Positions 21,219-33,367 of a stretch of 64,000 bases of DNA are shown one piece after another. Both the position numbers and the translations under genes were made by a program. The notes below the pieces were generated by a model, which saw only the letters and a list, made by a program, of their open reading frames with translations, made no database searches and had not been told where the DNA came from. The first letter of the stretch is position 1. Each line of letters starts with the position of its first letter. This stretch comes from Phytophthora colocasiae (taxonomy: Eukaryota > Oomycota > Peronosporomycetes > Peronosporales > Peronosporaceae), in the NCBI GenBank assembly GCA_018806915.1, contig JAGKQI010000020.1:124001-188000 (forward strand). Reading direction: 5' to 3'.

Positions 21219-23054
21219 TGACACGTTGCTAATTACGATTTTTCGAGTGGATATGGACGTTACGCTGTGATGTGATTGGACGTACACCGGGTTGTGGGAG
21301 AAAGGAAGATGTGGGACGAGGTTATGTCCCGTGTGACAATATGATGGATCTGTGGAAGAAAACTGCTGTATATATATATTAACCTTCACCTGTACTGCAA
21401 AGGGGCCCAAGAATCAGAAGTGTTCCTCGGAAAAGTGCACAAACTCCGAGAGACAACAACACTCAGTCTGATCACCGGACTTTCCCCGACGATGAGTGCC
21501 TAAAGGTTGGCAGAAAGTCTCTCAGAAGAATGTATCTCTGAGAGACCTCATCCCGTTGCCGTCCTGTGTGACGATGATGGTTCAAGGAATATAAGTTTAC
21601 CCACAAGATACCAAGTATCGCGCACCGGACGTAGCGCACCCCGCGCATATCCCGATTGGACTTCGTGCGTTGTAGCATACGTGCTCCGCACCCTGAAAAC
21701 ACTCATGGATTTCTGGTATCACGCATGGAAACTCTGATATCACACCATGAAGTCTGACGTACATGAGTCCGACGTACATGAGTCTGACGAACATGATTCT
21801 GGTAACACAAGTCTGATGTGTCCGGCTTATATAAGCAATATTCCAGACATTGCCAGTTTCCGATGAACAGACTCCGACGTACAATACTCCGATGATCAGA
21901 CCCAAGTGTCACGACTCTGGTATTACGACTCTGATGTACATGATTCCAGAGTACATGGTTCCGATGAACATGTCTCCGACGCACATGATTCCAGACCCTG
22001 ATGAACAGGATACCAAGACTCTGACACTCTGAAGTCCACCCATACTGAAACCAAGTGTACCCAACACGACCTCACGCAATCAAGTGAAACGCAACCTGCT
22101 CATCCCTGTAATGACATAAGTGTCGACTCGACAAGATCTGCAGCATCGACTACCATAGTGAGCCCAAGGGAAGATTCCTGAGTTATACTGAGACCAAGTG
22201 TATATGAGAATATGGAAGACAGAAGACAGAGATACGAGATAGATAACCAGAGTTCAAATTGCGTTATAACCCCAAGGTCGATTCTTCGGTTCTTTGGAAA
22301 GTGTAAGGCCACGACAAAGCTTTGAGTCGTGTGATCTCTCACCTATCAAGCCCCGTTAGGTGGAGATCAGCGTAACGTAGAGACCTGAGAGGACCCACCT
22401 ATTCCATTTCCTAGTTGGTCGTTTGTTTTGTCTCTAGCGGTAGCCCATTTCATATTGTACGTTTGGACAGGTTTTGGGAGCTAGACAGTCGCTCTCAAGA
22501 CGCTCGGTAGACTGTTATATAACTGATAGTGTATTGGTTTATTTTCCCTCTATATATTAGAGGGTGGTGCGCGAAAGTTACGGGAATACCAGACAGACCA
22601 GGTGTCTGGTGAACATTTCCCTAGTTGACCGGGAGAACTAGCCCACTGCTCAAGGGCCAGGAAAGAATAAGAGCAGCTACATATTTGTATATCGGAACTC
22701 TATATTGCGGTTATCTCGGAAGTCTAGTGACAGGACTTCTCTTTGCATTAATTTTTCTTTTGTTTTCAGAAATCTCTGGTGTACACAAGTGTTCACCGGA
22801 AAACGTTCGACTCCCAAGCGCTCCTGTGAGGACCAGAAGGACATCCGACGGTCTACGCGAGGAACCCTCACTCTCAGCAACACTCTCACGACCCCGGCGA
22901 GGGTCTCATTACCAAGACAACGAACCTACGAGGACAACACAAGGTAACACACGCCCACCTTGCTGTGCGACTCTGGTATCACTACCGGTAGTCACACTTC
23001 CAGGTTCACTGTACGCCCCTGCACCGCGGTAAAAGTTGCACCGACTTCGCGACA
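21219..23054 (+). repeat. G2 5' LTR (left limit inferred)
   Basis: The right end is well supported. The last 236 bases recur at 43696-43931, and a TGG primer site begins two bases after GCGACA. The left end is inferred from TGACACG immediately after the hAT sequence. The interval contains no gene, a TATATAA (near 21832), TTATATAA (near 22518) and many G2 words. A length of about 1.8 kb is long but not unprecedented. A second copy of its left part is missing from the window, so the size cannot be confirmed. Confidence 0.55.
21690..22040 (+). promoter_or_regulatory. G2 U3 word array with TATA box
   Basis: About twenty variants of TCYGAYG(T/A)ACATGA follow one another at irregular spacing of roughly 15-30 bases (for example GTCTGACGTACATGA, CCGATGAACATGTC, CTCTGATGTACATGA). 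GGCTTATATAAGC lies in the middle near 21829. Such an array upstream of a TATA box would be a natural set of factor-binding sites for the LTR promoter. It is not a tandem satellite because spacing and intervening bases vary. Confidence 0.5.
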
Positions 23055-23056
23055 AC

Positions 23057-23074
23057 TGGTGCGCGTGCCCGGAT
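23057..23074 (+). other. G2 primer-binding site (candidate)
   Basis: TGGTGCGCGTGCCCGGAT starts two bases after the LTR end. The TGG complements a tRNA CCA end. The tRNA was not identified. Confidence 0.6.
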
Positions 23075-23147
23075 CTTGGTATCGTGATATCACCGGATCT
23101 AAGAGAGTTCTGAGAAGAGGGTTTCCTGTCAAGCATCTATATTCAAG

Positions 23148-26100
23148 ATGGCTTCACATGGAACTACGAGAGGAGGACGTCGGGGACGCGGTGGTCGCAG
23201 TATGGCGACACGTCAGTCGAAGCGTCTTCAAGGTCTTTCGCCTGACGAACAACCCGACTTGGATGCTGTTCAGAAGGCGGCACGCGAGAAGAGGAAGGCT
23301 GCCGAAGACCAGCCTGCTGCGGAGCCTGAAGCCCAAGAGACACCCGATGTGTCTGGCGAACAAGGTTCTGAGGAAGGTCCGTCCGAAGCTGAAGCTTCTG
23401 GTGACGAGGTGGCCACTGCCCGTGAGGGTGGTGATGAGGCGTCTGAGGGAGGCGCCGACGTGGTTGAGTCCGCGGAGGTCATTGACTTGTGTTCTGAGTC
23501 GACGGCTTCTGGGAAGTCCGTGGGAGAAGTGAAGACGGAACCCGGACTGGTTGATGAACGTGTCTCGAAGACTCCAAATTCCGAAGACACTCCGATGTCC
23601 GATGACATGCCGATGAAGTCCGAAGATTCTCTGAAGACACCGTCTGATGAGTCTGGGAGGGCCGATTCGCTGGATGGAGAACGTGCCCTGAAGTACGTAC
23701 GCCGTGAGTTCCGCCGCTGGAGGGACATGGACGCTGGAAGAATTGTTCCGCCGAACGTCGAATACGCCTGGCGAACAGCGAAGCCTGACGCGAATGTCTT
23801 TCAGAAGGCTGCGGCAGTGACGGGTGACTACATCAAGTGGCGGTGTTCTTCAGTATTTCCAGAAGACATGTGGATATCGGAGTTCTGCTTGAGGCGCCAC
23901 AGTTTTGGCCGAATCCAAGACTTGTCGTACGTCGAGATCTCGATGAGTACTCTGACGGCACCTGAATGCGTCGCTGTCCTTCAGACGATGCTGTATGAAG
24001 CGGGATTTGAGTTCCAGAACCTGCTACCGAGGTGGTCTCAGACCCAAGCGTCTGCTATCTTCGAACCTCAAGTGCGCAGTGTGGCGACGGAGCTTCAGAG
24101 CCGACTTGCTGAAGAACTGGTTGAGTGGGCCACTGTGACCGCCAGGTCACAGGTCAATCGACTCCCAGAAGACACAAAGGTAGGCAACGAAGCATGTCAA
24201 GGCGAAGCTGATGGTAAATTACGCGATGAGAAGGCTGACCTACAAGGACGACAGCTGATTATGAGACTCCGGGTGACCGGACTCAGGGTCACACATAGTT
24301 CCGACGGGTCCAGCAGTGGAGAATCGCCGCAGTCCAAGCGCCTGCAGCATGGTCCGCCGCGCCCACAAGTCTCGTCGACACCATCTGCACTGTCGACGCC
24401 GTCGCTGAGTTCGCTGCCGGTATACGAGAGTCACTCTGATAGCACTCGCTTGGAGTCTGGCGTGCCAATGTCTGAAGATCGAGGTAGCTCTCTGACGACT
24501 GATGCGCCTGTGCCAAGTGTTATTGGGACCTCGCGTACGTCTGATGACCACTCGTCGGGACTCCAGACATCTCGTGGAAGTTCCACAGACTCGTCGCTGA
24601 TGTCCATGAGTCGAGGGGCGTCTGCACATATGCCGTTGTCTGTTGGAGGTCTGGCGATGATCGCCCAAGGTGCTGATGCCGGAGGAATGGTCGCCGGAGA
24701 GTCTATGGGAATCCACGTGACACGAACACTGATGCCGGTGAAGTCGGAGCTTGAAGACTTCGAGATGTTGGAGGAGAAACCGGAGTTTCCAGAAGTGAAG
24801 TCCGAGAGACAGTTGTCTACCAGAGATTCTGTTCACCGGACGCCAGACGCTCCATCATCGTCCGTCTCGGGTCGTGGGAGAAGTCACCAGAGCAGACATC
24901 AGAGTCTGAAGAGCGAGGATCGCCAGAAAGTGTCTTCCAGACGCTTGAGTTCCGTTGCGTCAAGCCACACACGAAGTTCTCAGAGATCAGGCCCAGCGCA
25001 GATCGAACTGAACGCAATGCGGCAGCAACAGGAATGGCAGCGTCGAATGGAACAGGAGCAGAAGGAATTTCTGGCCAGAGAACGTTTGGAATCCATGGAG
25101 CGTGAACGTCGACGTGAACAACGGGAACTTGACACGCGCCAGCAGATCCAGACACTTACCGACCGACTACTTGAGTCTGAGAGCGCCAGACTGGAAGCCC
25201 AGAGGCGCGTGGATGACTTGGAAGAACGTCGGAGTCAGGCGTCAGAGTCCAAGCTCAAGTATCATTCGAAATCGTCTGGGAGACAGGTGTCCGACGAACA
25301 AGTTTCTGGGGAACAGTTTTCCGATGTACAGCGTCTGGAAACCGAGTTTGCAGATCGCTGGAAACAACGGGAAGCCGAGGCCGAAGCCGAACGTGCGCGT
25401 TGGGCAGACGAGCTGAAACGTGACTGGATTTCGCAAATGGAGACCTTACGACAGCGGGTGCACGACGTGGAGTCGGAGCGCAAAGGAGCGGGAAAGTTCC
25501 CAGAACATGCAGCGTTTTCAGGCCGCAGAATTGAGGAACCTTCGTGCAACATTGTCCCAAGTTCAAGGGGTCGCCCACCCTGAAGTAGCAACTTCAAGTC
25601 GGATCTCCGGTGAACATGACCCTAAACCGGCAACCGGACTTCTGGTGAACAGTCGGGATACGGAGGATTGCACACCGGGGGTTAGGGGATCAGAAGGAGT
25701 CGCCAGCAGGGGTAGGGTTACACCCATTAAAACGACGGAGGCCTTCCATACGCCTCTTCCCTTACGGAGATCGACCGACACCAAGCGCGCGAAGGCTGGA
25801 AGGCATGGCGCGGCCACCGCGGCCGCTACGACGACCCAGACGGCTCAAGCGGCTCCCCTGACCGAGGTCAAGACCGCGACTCCCAGGCCCGATGGACACC
25901 GGAAACCCAGTGAAAGACGCTCGAAAGATGGTCGAGACGCTCCTCGGAAGCCAGGAAGACGCAGAAATGACCCAGACCCTGGTGGAAGTTCCAGTGACTC
26001 AAGCTCGGACTCCAGTAATTCGTCGTCTGATGACTTGGATCTTCCGGAGGTTGTTAACCTAACTTCTGCGTCCTCTGGCAGACACCGGGAGCTTCAGCTT

Positions 26101-26187
26101 GAGTTCCTGTATGCGGGTCTTGTTTGTCCATGCTCCCTGAGATGCCATGTTCACAAAGCGCTCCCACCAGTGAACCCGTTCCCGTAG
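23148..26187 (+). pseudogene. gag: G2 gag, N-terminal region (Ser/Glu-rich with long coiled coil), frameshifted
   Basis: The frame from ATG 23148 starts with an Arg/Gly-rich segment (TRGGRRGRGGRSMATRQ) and an acidic stretch. It continues with a folded-looking part (about residues 180-330) and a long Ser-rich linker. A charged coiled coil follows (about 620-780; QQQEWQRRMEQEQKEFLARE). Near 25487 the natural continuation moves to the frame open from 25420 to 26187 (MQRFQAAELRNLRATLSQVQ), so the ATG frame ends prematurely at 25583. The second frame ends where a gag segment is inverted (26075-26246). These parts probably formed one long Gag with the domain at 26263-27297. Confidence 0.65.
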
Positions 26188-26246
26188 TGTCGCTCGGGGA
26201 TCAAATTCTCCGATGATACTTGAGTTTATAAAGGGCCTCATGGTCA
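26075..26246 (-). other. inverted segment of G2 gag
   Basis: On the minus strand this interval encodes gag-like protein (FDPRATLRERVHWWERFVNM, WTNKTRIQELKLKLPVSARG). This belongs immediately upstream of WFNQLPKSVFRDWQEL in the plus-strand gag frame. Flanking gag is on the plus strand on both sides. A simple in-place inversion of about 170 bp explains the arrangement. Exact breakpoints are uncertain by perhaps 20 bases. Confidence 0.7.
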
Positions 26247-26262
26247 GCAGAGTCGCTCCAGC

Positions 26263-27297
26263 TTGTCCATGGATTGGTTCAACCAGCTTCCGAAGAGCGT
26301 TTTCCGTGACTGGCAGGAATTATCATCGGAGTTTCGCAGGCGTTATTGCAAGGCCCGGTCATCATACTCCGAGAGATATTTCACGATGGAAATGAAGAGT
26401 TCCGAGACCCCGTTGGACTTCTTCTATCGCCTGAACTCGGCCGCCGGAAAAGCTGAGGTGGACTTCAGAAAATCTTCCAGACGCCTGGAGAAACACGTTC
26501 TGAGGTACATCACCAAGCTGAAGGACGAGCGTCTGAAGATCGCGTTACAAGGCCGGAAGTTCAGGAGTATCTCGGACTTGGAATATGCTCTGCAACAGGA
26601 CGAAGATGTCTGGCGAACCGCTGATCAAGATACTACGACCACCAGACAACGGGACTTCCGAGCGGACAATCTCCCACGCGGACAGTTTAAGCCAAAGCGT
26701 ATGGGGAAGACTTACGTCGCCCGAGAAGCAGACCCGGATGCCTCTGACGATGTCGATGCGGATACCAGAACTCAAGAGAGGGATGCCAGAGCTTCGTCGT
26801 CAGAATACGATCGCGAGATGTCTGGTGTACAATCTTCGTCTGGTGTACAAAGTGCCTCTCAGGCGCCTGGTGGTGCTGATTGGACTCAGACTCTGACAAA
26901 CGAAGTTTATCGGGTCATGGACAACATGGGATGGCGACCGCCGCCCCAGTCTCCTCGAGGATCATCAAGTCAAGACTTCCAGCAGACACGTCGTGATAAC
27001 CCTGACTACTGGAACAAGTTCTGCGAGAAGTGTCGTCGCTCAGGCCATTCAGAAGAAAACTGCTGGAGAGACATTGTCTGTGACAGATGTCAGGAGAAAG
27101 GTCACCCGAGCAGGATGTGCCGAGTACCGCCGTGTGAGGTTTGCGGAAAGGTGCACTCTGGGAGACCATGCGAAGACATCAAGACCCTGGAATCCCTCAA
27201 GAAACTAGCCCGTCAAGGTACACTGAAGGACCTGCCGGATCACCTACTGGAGAGGCTTCGGGGTGACGAGGCTGACTCTGGGAAACAGTTAAACTAG
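26263..27297 (+). CDS. gag: G2 Gag, capsid-like domain and zinc knuckles (remaining part)
   Basis: The 344-codon frame holds the retrotransposon-gag core (NQLPKSVFRDWQELSSEFRR, TPLDFFYRLNSAAGKAEVDF, DLEYALQQDEDVW). Two CCHC knuckles follow (CEKCRRSGHSEENC and CDRCQEKGHPSRMC), with a further Cys/His pair (CEVCGKVHSGRPC). It ends with a normal stop 65 bases before pol. The first codons are not the real start, because the preceding gag segment has been inverted away from it. Confidence 0.85.
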   Translation: MSMDWFNQLPKSVFRDWQELSSEFRRRYCKARSSYSERYFTMEMKSSETPLDFFYRLNSAAGKAEVDFRKSSRRLEKHVLRYITKLKDERLKIALQGRKFRSISDLEYALQQDEDVWRTADQDTTTTRQRDFRADNLPRGQFKPKRMGKTYVAREADPDASDDVDADTRTQERDARASSSEYDREMSGVQSSSGVQSASQAPGGADWTQTLTNEVYRVMDNMGWRPPPQSPRGSSSQDFQQTRRDNPDYWNKFCEKCRRSGHSEENCWRDIVCDRCQEKGHPSRMCRVPPCEVCGKVHSGRPCEDIKTLESLKKLARQGTLKDLPDHLLERLRGDEADSGKQLN

Positions 27298-27362
27298 CAA
27301 GCCCGTCGGATGGGGATCCGAAACGCGCCGGGCAAGGCACATCCCCAGAGTTATGTGTTCTA

Positions 27363-30300
27363 GTGTACGTAGGACCGGAGCTGAAAACGACCCAACCTAA
27401 AAATCAACATTGCATGACCGCTTTAGCTCAAGAATCAGCCATGTCGTCTGAAATTCCGCGTCTGAGAGACAGTTCATCGGACTTTCCGAGAGACTGTTCA
27501 CCGGACTTTCCGAGAGACAATGAACCGCCTCCGGACGACGCAATCCAGTTTCGTCTGAAAGACGGGGAATGTTATGGCTGGTGGGAGGATCACTACCCGG
27601 ATCCTGCAAAGCGTGATGTGGTTATGGTGCATGGCGCTGTCAATGATCATCGGACCAAGATTCTCCTGGACACCGGTGCGACTATCAACATCCTGAGTTA
27701 CGACTTTGCGCGTAAGCTCGGACTCAGGCTCAAGTCACACAAACAAACAAGAGTGTCTGGAATGGGAGGAGTTCCGACGTACATTGGCGCCAGTGCTGAA
27801 ATCAAGCTGACTCTCGGACCGAGAGTGGTTTACATTGTTGATGTCTGGGTTGCGAATATCGGCGAAGGTATAAACGTGCTATTGGGAATGGGATTTATGT
27901 TCGCGGCTGGTCTGAGGATCAGCGTTCGTGAGGGACTAGTATCTATGCCAGATGAAGTCGTGGTGATGATGTGCAGCTGGGAGCCTGGTGATCATATCGG
28001 TAGGAACAGGTCCATCAGACCAAGTGAAGCTGTGCTTCTGAGACCTGGTGAAGAATTTGTTGTCCGCATTGACTATGGTCCGACGAACCCACAACGAGAA
28101 GTCGTGTGGGCGGGACGTGGAGATCGTTGGGTGACTCAACTGATTTATGCAGCCCGGTTATGGCATGTGGCGGTGCGCGTGGTGAACATCTCCGACAAGA
28201 ATACTTGGGTGAATGAATTTTCTGACGTTGCAAGGATTGTGGAGTATGGATTTTTTCCACGACATGGTCGCTTTGTACGGCCAGGCTCTGCAGCCTATCG
28301 TGACTGGGAAGTTTTGATCCTGGAGAACACTCCGTCACCAGAGACGAAGAAACGTCTGAAGGCCGAAGCTGACTTGGAGGATCTGATACCTCAACCTCCG
28401 TGTGTGGATCACCCGGTATACCCGTGGCCCACTAAGATCTTACAGCGCCCAAGGCTGGATAATGCTCGAGTACAGTTTGTGAGACCTACTTCGGTCCCAC
28501 GGACAAAACGAGTTCGCTTCGCTTTGGATGCGGCTACGCAGACCGATGATTGGGTGGATGCCGGAAAAGAGGAGACCCGTGATACTGCTGTGGATACCGG
28601 AGATCTGGGATCGTCATCAGAGAAAACGACTCCGAAAGGCTCCGGAACCACGTCTGGAATTTCGAGTAACGTTATCGAGGATGAAGTCGCCCTGAGCGTT
28701 TCTGGTGAACTGTCCATGGGAGTTGGGGATCTGACAGACTGTTCATGGGACATCCCAATCCAGAGTATGCCAGGCACCCCTGTGGAAAAGCTCCGAGCCG
28801 AGTACGAGCGGTGCATGCGAGTCACGAATGAAGAATTGGATCTGGAACCCGGTATCTATATACGGGAAGGAACAGAGCTGCTTTCTCGATTACGTGACCA
28901 ACTGGTTATGCTACCGGAACTGGAAGACTTGACCCCTGAATGCGACATCGACAAGGCTGACGTCGGAGTACCCGGGAAAACAACGCCGGAGATAGAGAAG
29001 AAACTCAGGGATATCTTGAAGTATCATAGGAAAATCTTTCTGGGAGACGGCAATGCCGCACCTGCCCCGGCAAGGGGCGTGGTCTGTGACTTGGACGTGG
29101 GAGACGCTAAGCCTGTTGCCCAACGTCCGAGGTCCGTTGTCCCTCACCTGATGATCAAGGTGTATGAACTGCTGAAGAAGCTCCTGGAGACCGGACTCAT
29201 CGAGTACTCGACTTCGCCTTGGGCATCACCAATAGTGATTGTTCTCAAGAAGAATGGTGTGTATATACGCATGTGCATCGATTACCGAGTGGTGAATGGT
29301 TTTATCCAGTTGTCGCGTTATCCGTTGCCCCTGATAGACGATCTGTTGATTGGTTTTGAGGCAGCACTGTGGTTTATGAGTCTGGATATGGCGAGTGGCT
29401 TTTGGGCTATTCGAATGACGGAGCGTGCAAGGCTGATCTCAGCGTTCATCTGCCCATTTGGACACTTCCAGTGGGTGAGAATGCCCTTCGGTCTGAAGAA
29501 CGCGCCCCTGGTATACCAGGCGATGTTGGATAACTGCCTGTGGGGGTTCGTGCGATTGTCACCTGAAGAGGAAGCTGAGGTTGACTCCGACGTGCTGGAA
29601 TTCCTGAAGTTGGAGCCCCAGAGCTCTGATGAACATGGTCTGATGTCTGGTGAACAACTTCAGAACTCTGATGAACATATTCCAGAGGTTCCGGTGCTCA
29701 CCGACCAAATGACTGTCTTTCAGAGGAACATCCCAGTCCCGTCCTTCATGGGACCGGTACTCGGTCGAAGTTTCTACATTGACGACATTGCTCATGGGGC
29801 GCCCACCTGGGATCAACTTTGTGAAGACCTAAACTCCTTACTTTTCAGACTCAGATACTGGAACATTTCTGTGAGCCTGCCCAAGAGCGAGTTTAGGAAA
29901 CTGACGATTCCTTATCTGTCGCATGAGATTAGTGCTGAAGGACTGAGAGCCACGCCGAAGATCGTCAAAGGAGTGGAGGAATTGCCCTTCCCGTCGACAC
30001 TAAAGGGAGTACAGAGTTTCATGGGAAGTCTGAATTACTACAACAAGTTTATCGAAGGCTTACCGGTGATCGCTGCTGTGCTCTACGAGTTGTCTGATGA
30101 ACAGATTCGCGCTGGTCGAGATTTGGCTCGAGCTAAGGAAGCCTTTGAAATCCTGAAGCGCAAGATTGTCTCGACACTGCTCCTCAGACACCCAGATCGC
30201 ACCAGACCTTTCGTTATTATACCTCTCATGCGAACCCGTGGGCTGCTTCGGCCGTCTTGGGACAGGAGTATGATGGAGTGATACACCCCGTACGGTTCAC

Positions 30301-32985
30301 TGGACGTGTGCTGAATGAGGCAGAACTCCGGTATCACATCGCGGAGAAGGAGGTCATCGCGATTCTCAGGGTTCTGGAGAACTTTCGAGCTCTGGTAAAC
30401 ACGAGTCCCGTGATCACAGTGTACACCAGACATTCGGTGTTGAAATGGCTCCTGACATCCAGTTCGGCTGATGGTCGGAACGTGAAGTGGGGATTGAAGT
30501 TGTCACATTGGAACTTGAAGATTCGCAGGATCCAGCGAGATGAAGATGGTCTCCCAGCTATTCTTGGAGCGGGCATCACACCCCGTGAACACCTCGATGA
30601 GGTCTCTGAAAACCTCATCCCCGTCAAGGGGCGAGTCAAACCTCCAGCGCCCATTAGCGTGGAGATGCTAGAGGCTGACTACCGAGGTTGTGTTCTGAGT
30701 TTTGATGGTGCCACCAAGACATCCACTCGCCTGGGAAGCTGCGGATGTGTGCTCTGGGAGCTCCTGGGGTGGAACATCCTGGAAGCCCAAGGGTTCGCTC
30801 TGAAAGATGTCACAGTGAATGACTCAGAATACTGTGGTTTGATCAATGGATTGAAGTTGGCTTTGGAACGTGGTATCCGAGACTTGGTGGTTGTCGGAGA
30901 CTCCCGTATCGCTATTCAGCGAGCTCAAGGACTGATCAATCGCAATCAGCCGAATCTGCAGCGGAAATTGGCCGAGTTTGAGTCTCTGAAGATCAAGTTC
31001 CAGTCTCTGAAGCTAATGCACGTGAAGCGTGAGTTCAATCAAGCAGCGGACTATTTGACGTCCAAGACTCTTGTCCTTGGTGAGTCCTGGCAAGTTCAAG
31101 ACCCTGACGAACTGACTCATCTGAAATTGGTGTCCAAGATCCCAGCGAAGCTAATGAAGCCTCCCGAAGTGATGTCTTCTGAAGCTCCGGACGATGTTCA
31201 CCAGACCTCTGGTGAACATGGTTGTACACCGGAGATAGATGACCCAGGGCCAGAGTCTGCGCCCCTGCCTCATGCTGCCAAGGTGCTTGTTGCCATCACT
31301 CGTGCACGCAATCAGGAAGAAGCAAACCTACCAGACGATGTAGAAGCTCGTGAACCCATGGGCTCATTGGAGTTTCAGGAAGAACGCTGGCGGCGGATCA
31401 AAGTTCACCAGACTCAAGATGTTCATCTGGCAGAACTCATCAAGTTCCTTAAGGGTGACGTGGGAGATCTACCACGACCCCGAGTAAGGAAGCTTGCCAG
31501 GATTGCCGATGATTTCATCTTGGATTCCTGAGACGTTTTGTACCGCCTCAGCCGTGCTACCAGGGAACGTCCGAGAGACATGGTTGATGAACTCAGACTT
31601 GTGGTTCCCAAAGACTTGCATACCGATATGCTGCACTATGCTCATGGGGATTACCAGGGTGCTCACCAGGGAATCAAACGTACGTTCGAGAAACTGAGCT
31701 CCGAGTTCTACTGGATTGGTATGTACGCTGATGTGGAAAGGTTCGTCAAAGAGTGTATGGATTGTGCTAGTGGCAAGGGGCGTCCCCCGAATCCTGGACC
31801 GTCGCCCGGCAACATTGAGCCCAGTCGACCTTTTGAAGTGGTCTCCATGGATTTGGTGACGCACATGCCAAAGTCCGCCAGAGGCAACACGTTCCTGTTG
31901 CTGTTCCAAGACATGTTCTCAGGTTATGTGATGTGCAAGCCTATGAGTATAACTACGGCTCAAGATGTCGCTGAGGCCTACGAAGAACGTGTCTTCCGGA
32001 ACTTCGGAGCTAGTTCCCTGATACGCCATGATCAGGACCCTCGGTTCATGAGTGAAGTGTTCAGGTGTTTCCGGGACCTCCTGGGAAGCAGACAACGAGC
32101 GACTCTGGCGCACCGTCCCCAGGCGAACGGCCAGCAAGAGCGGTCTGTTCAGACGGTCGTGCGTGCCATCAAGGCCTACATCGCCGAAGCTGACCAGAGT
32201 GATTGGGACGATCACGCCGAACGCCTGATGTTTGCATTGAACACCTCCTTTGATGCGACCCGTCTGGAAACACCTTTCTTTCTGGTGCACGGATGGGATG
32301 CTCATGGGACTGTGCTTGGTCCAAAGCCTTCTGGTGTACAAGAGCGAACTGCTTATGAGTGGCGTCGGAAGATGCAACAAGATTACAGCTACGCTCAAGC
32401 CTGTGCTGAAGAACTTCAGAAGAAGGCCAAGCGGGAGCGTTCCGAAGAACAGACCCGAAAGTGGAAGGAGTTGTCGGAACGTCTGAAGTCCGGATTTTCC
32501 GTCGGTGATGCTGTGTGGCTCTACATCCCCCAGGTACAAACGGCCCTTTCCGGATTGAAGAGATGTTGGATGATTTTCGTGTGAAATTGAAGGTCGAGGA
32601 CACCGGGTATCGGGTGAACCCTTGGGTTCATATAAGTCGCCTGAAACCGAGAGCCTTGTTTCCCAGAAGACCGGCCGTGGAACTCGATGTCCATGAGGAT
32701 GATGACTTCGATGCAGTGCTGTTACCAGAAGACAGTTGGGAGCCCGACACCGAGAATGACGAATATGAAGTGGAAAAAATACTAGACACTCGGTGGAGCA
32801 AGCGTACCAGAACCTCCAAGAGACTTCGCGAGTATCTGGTCAAGTGGAAGGGGTACGACGAGACAGAGTGGCTACCCTTGTCGAAGCCGAACTGTGGCGC
32901 TTTGTTATATGAGTTCAATCAGAGCGCACGAGCGCGAGCTCGTTTCCAAGCAATGCAAGCTGGAGACGATCACCCCAGAGTTTAA
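27363..32985 (+). pseudogene. pol: G2 pol: protease, RT, RNase H, second RNase H, integrase, chromodomain; broken
   Basis: Domains in order are protease (ILLDTGATINIL), RT (SPWASPIVIVLKKNG, MPFGLKNAP, FYIDDIAHG), first RNase H, and a second RNase H (VLSFDGATKTSTRLGSCGCV ... VVVGDSRIAIQ ... VKREFNQAADYL). The integrase zinc finger (HYAHGDYQGAHQG ... CMDCASGKG), integrase core (MDLVTHMP, IRHDQDPRFM, ANGQQERSVQT) and a chromodomain (EYLVKWKGYDETEWLPLS) follow. Breaks seen are a frameshift near 30220 inside the first RNase H, a TGA at about 31529 that fits CGA to TGA, and a deletion of about ten codons with frameshift near 32535. The second RNase H is of the type reported in dual-RNase H Gypsy elements of oomycetes and plants. 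G2 words are embedded in the coding sequence. Confidence 0.92.
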
Positions 32986-33367
32986 ACTCTAAAACCTGTT
33001 CTGAAAACTCTGGTGAACAGTGATGTTCACCAGACGACGTATTTCAGAGATGAGGTGTCTGAGAGACACGTCTTTCGGAAATGTGTTTTCGGGGATACGT
33101 GACTCCCGGAGATGGTGATTGTTATGTGAATTTGTATGGAGATGATTTTGTGGTTGTGTGTATGATGGAATTTTACGAGTGGATTATGATGATGCTATGA
33201 GAAGAAGATTACTGGACGACATATGAGGATGTTGAAGGAGAAGGTCGCCGGGGAACTATATTGGGAATTGTTACTACGCTACGATATGCAGACGACTAAG
33301 TTGTTCTGGAAGAAGAAGTGTAATTCCCCGGTAATGTCGTGAAGAGTACACCAGACTTCTGGCGTAC
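32986..33367. other. G2 spacer between convergent pol and antisense ORF
   Basis: There is no gene here. It contains several G2 words (TCTGGTGAACAGTG, GTTCACCAGACGAC, GTACACCAGACTTCTGG) and a run rich in GATG/TATG. The stop codons of pol (plus) and the antisense ORF (minus) face each other across 380 bp. Confidence 0.5.

Noticed and set aside
21690..22040. Repeat array as a possible CRISPR
   Set aside because: Units vary in sequence and spacing, there are no unique spacers of constant length, and the context is a eukaryotic LTR.
24240..24836. 198-codon minus-strand frame within G2 gag
   Set aside because: Arg/His/Ser-rich shadow of the gag frame with no recognisable features.
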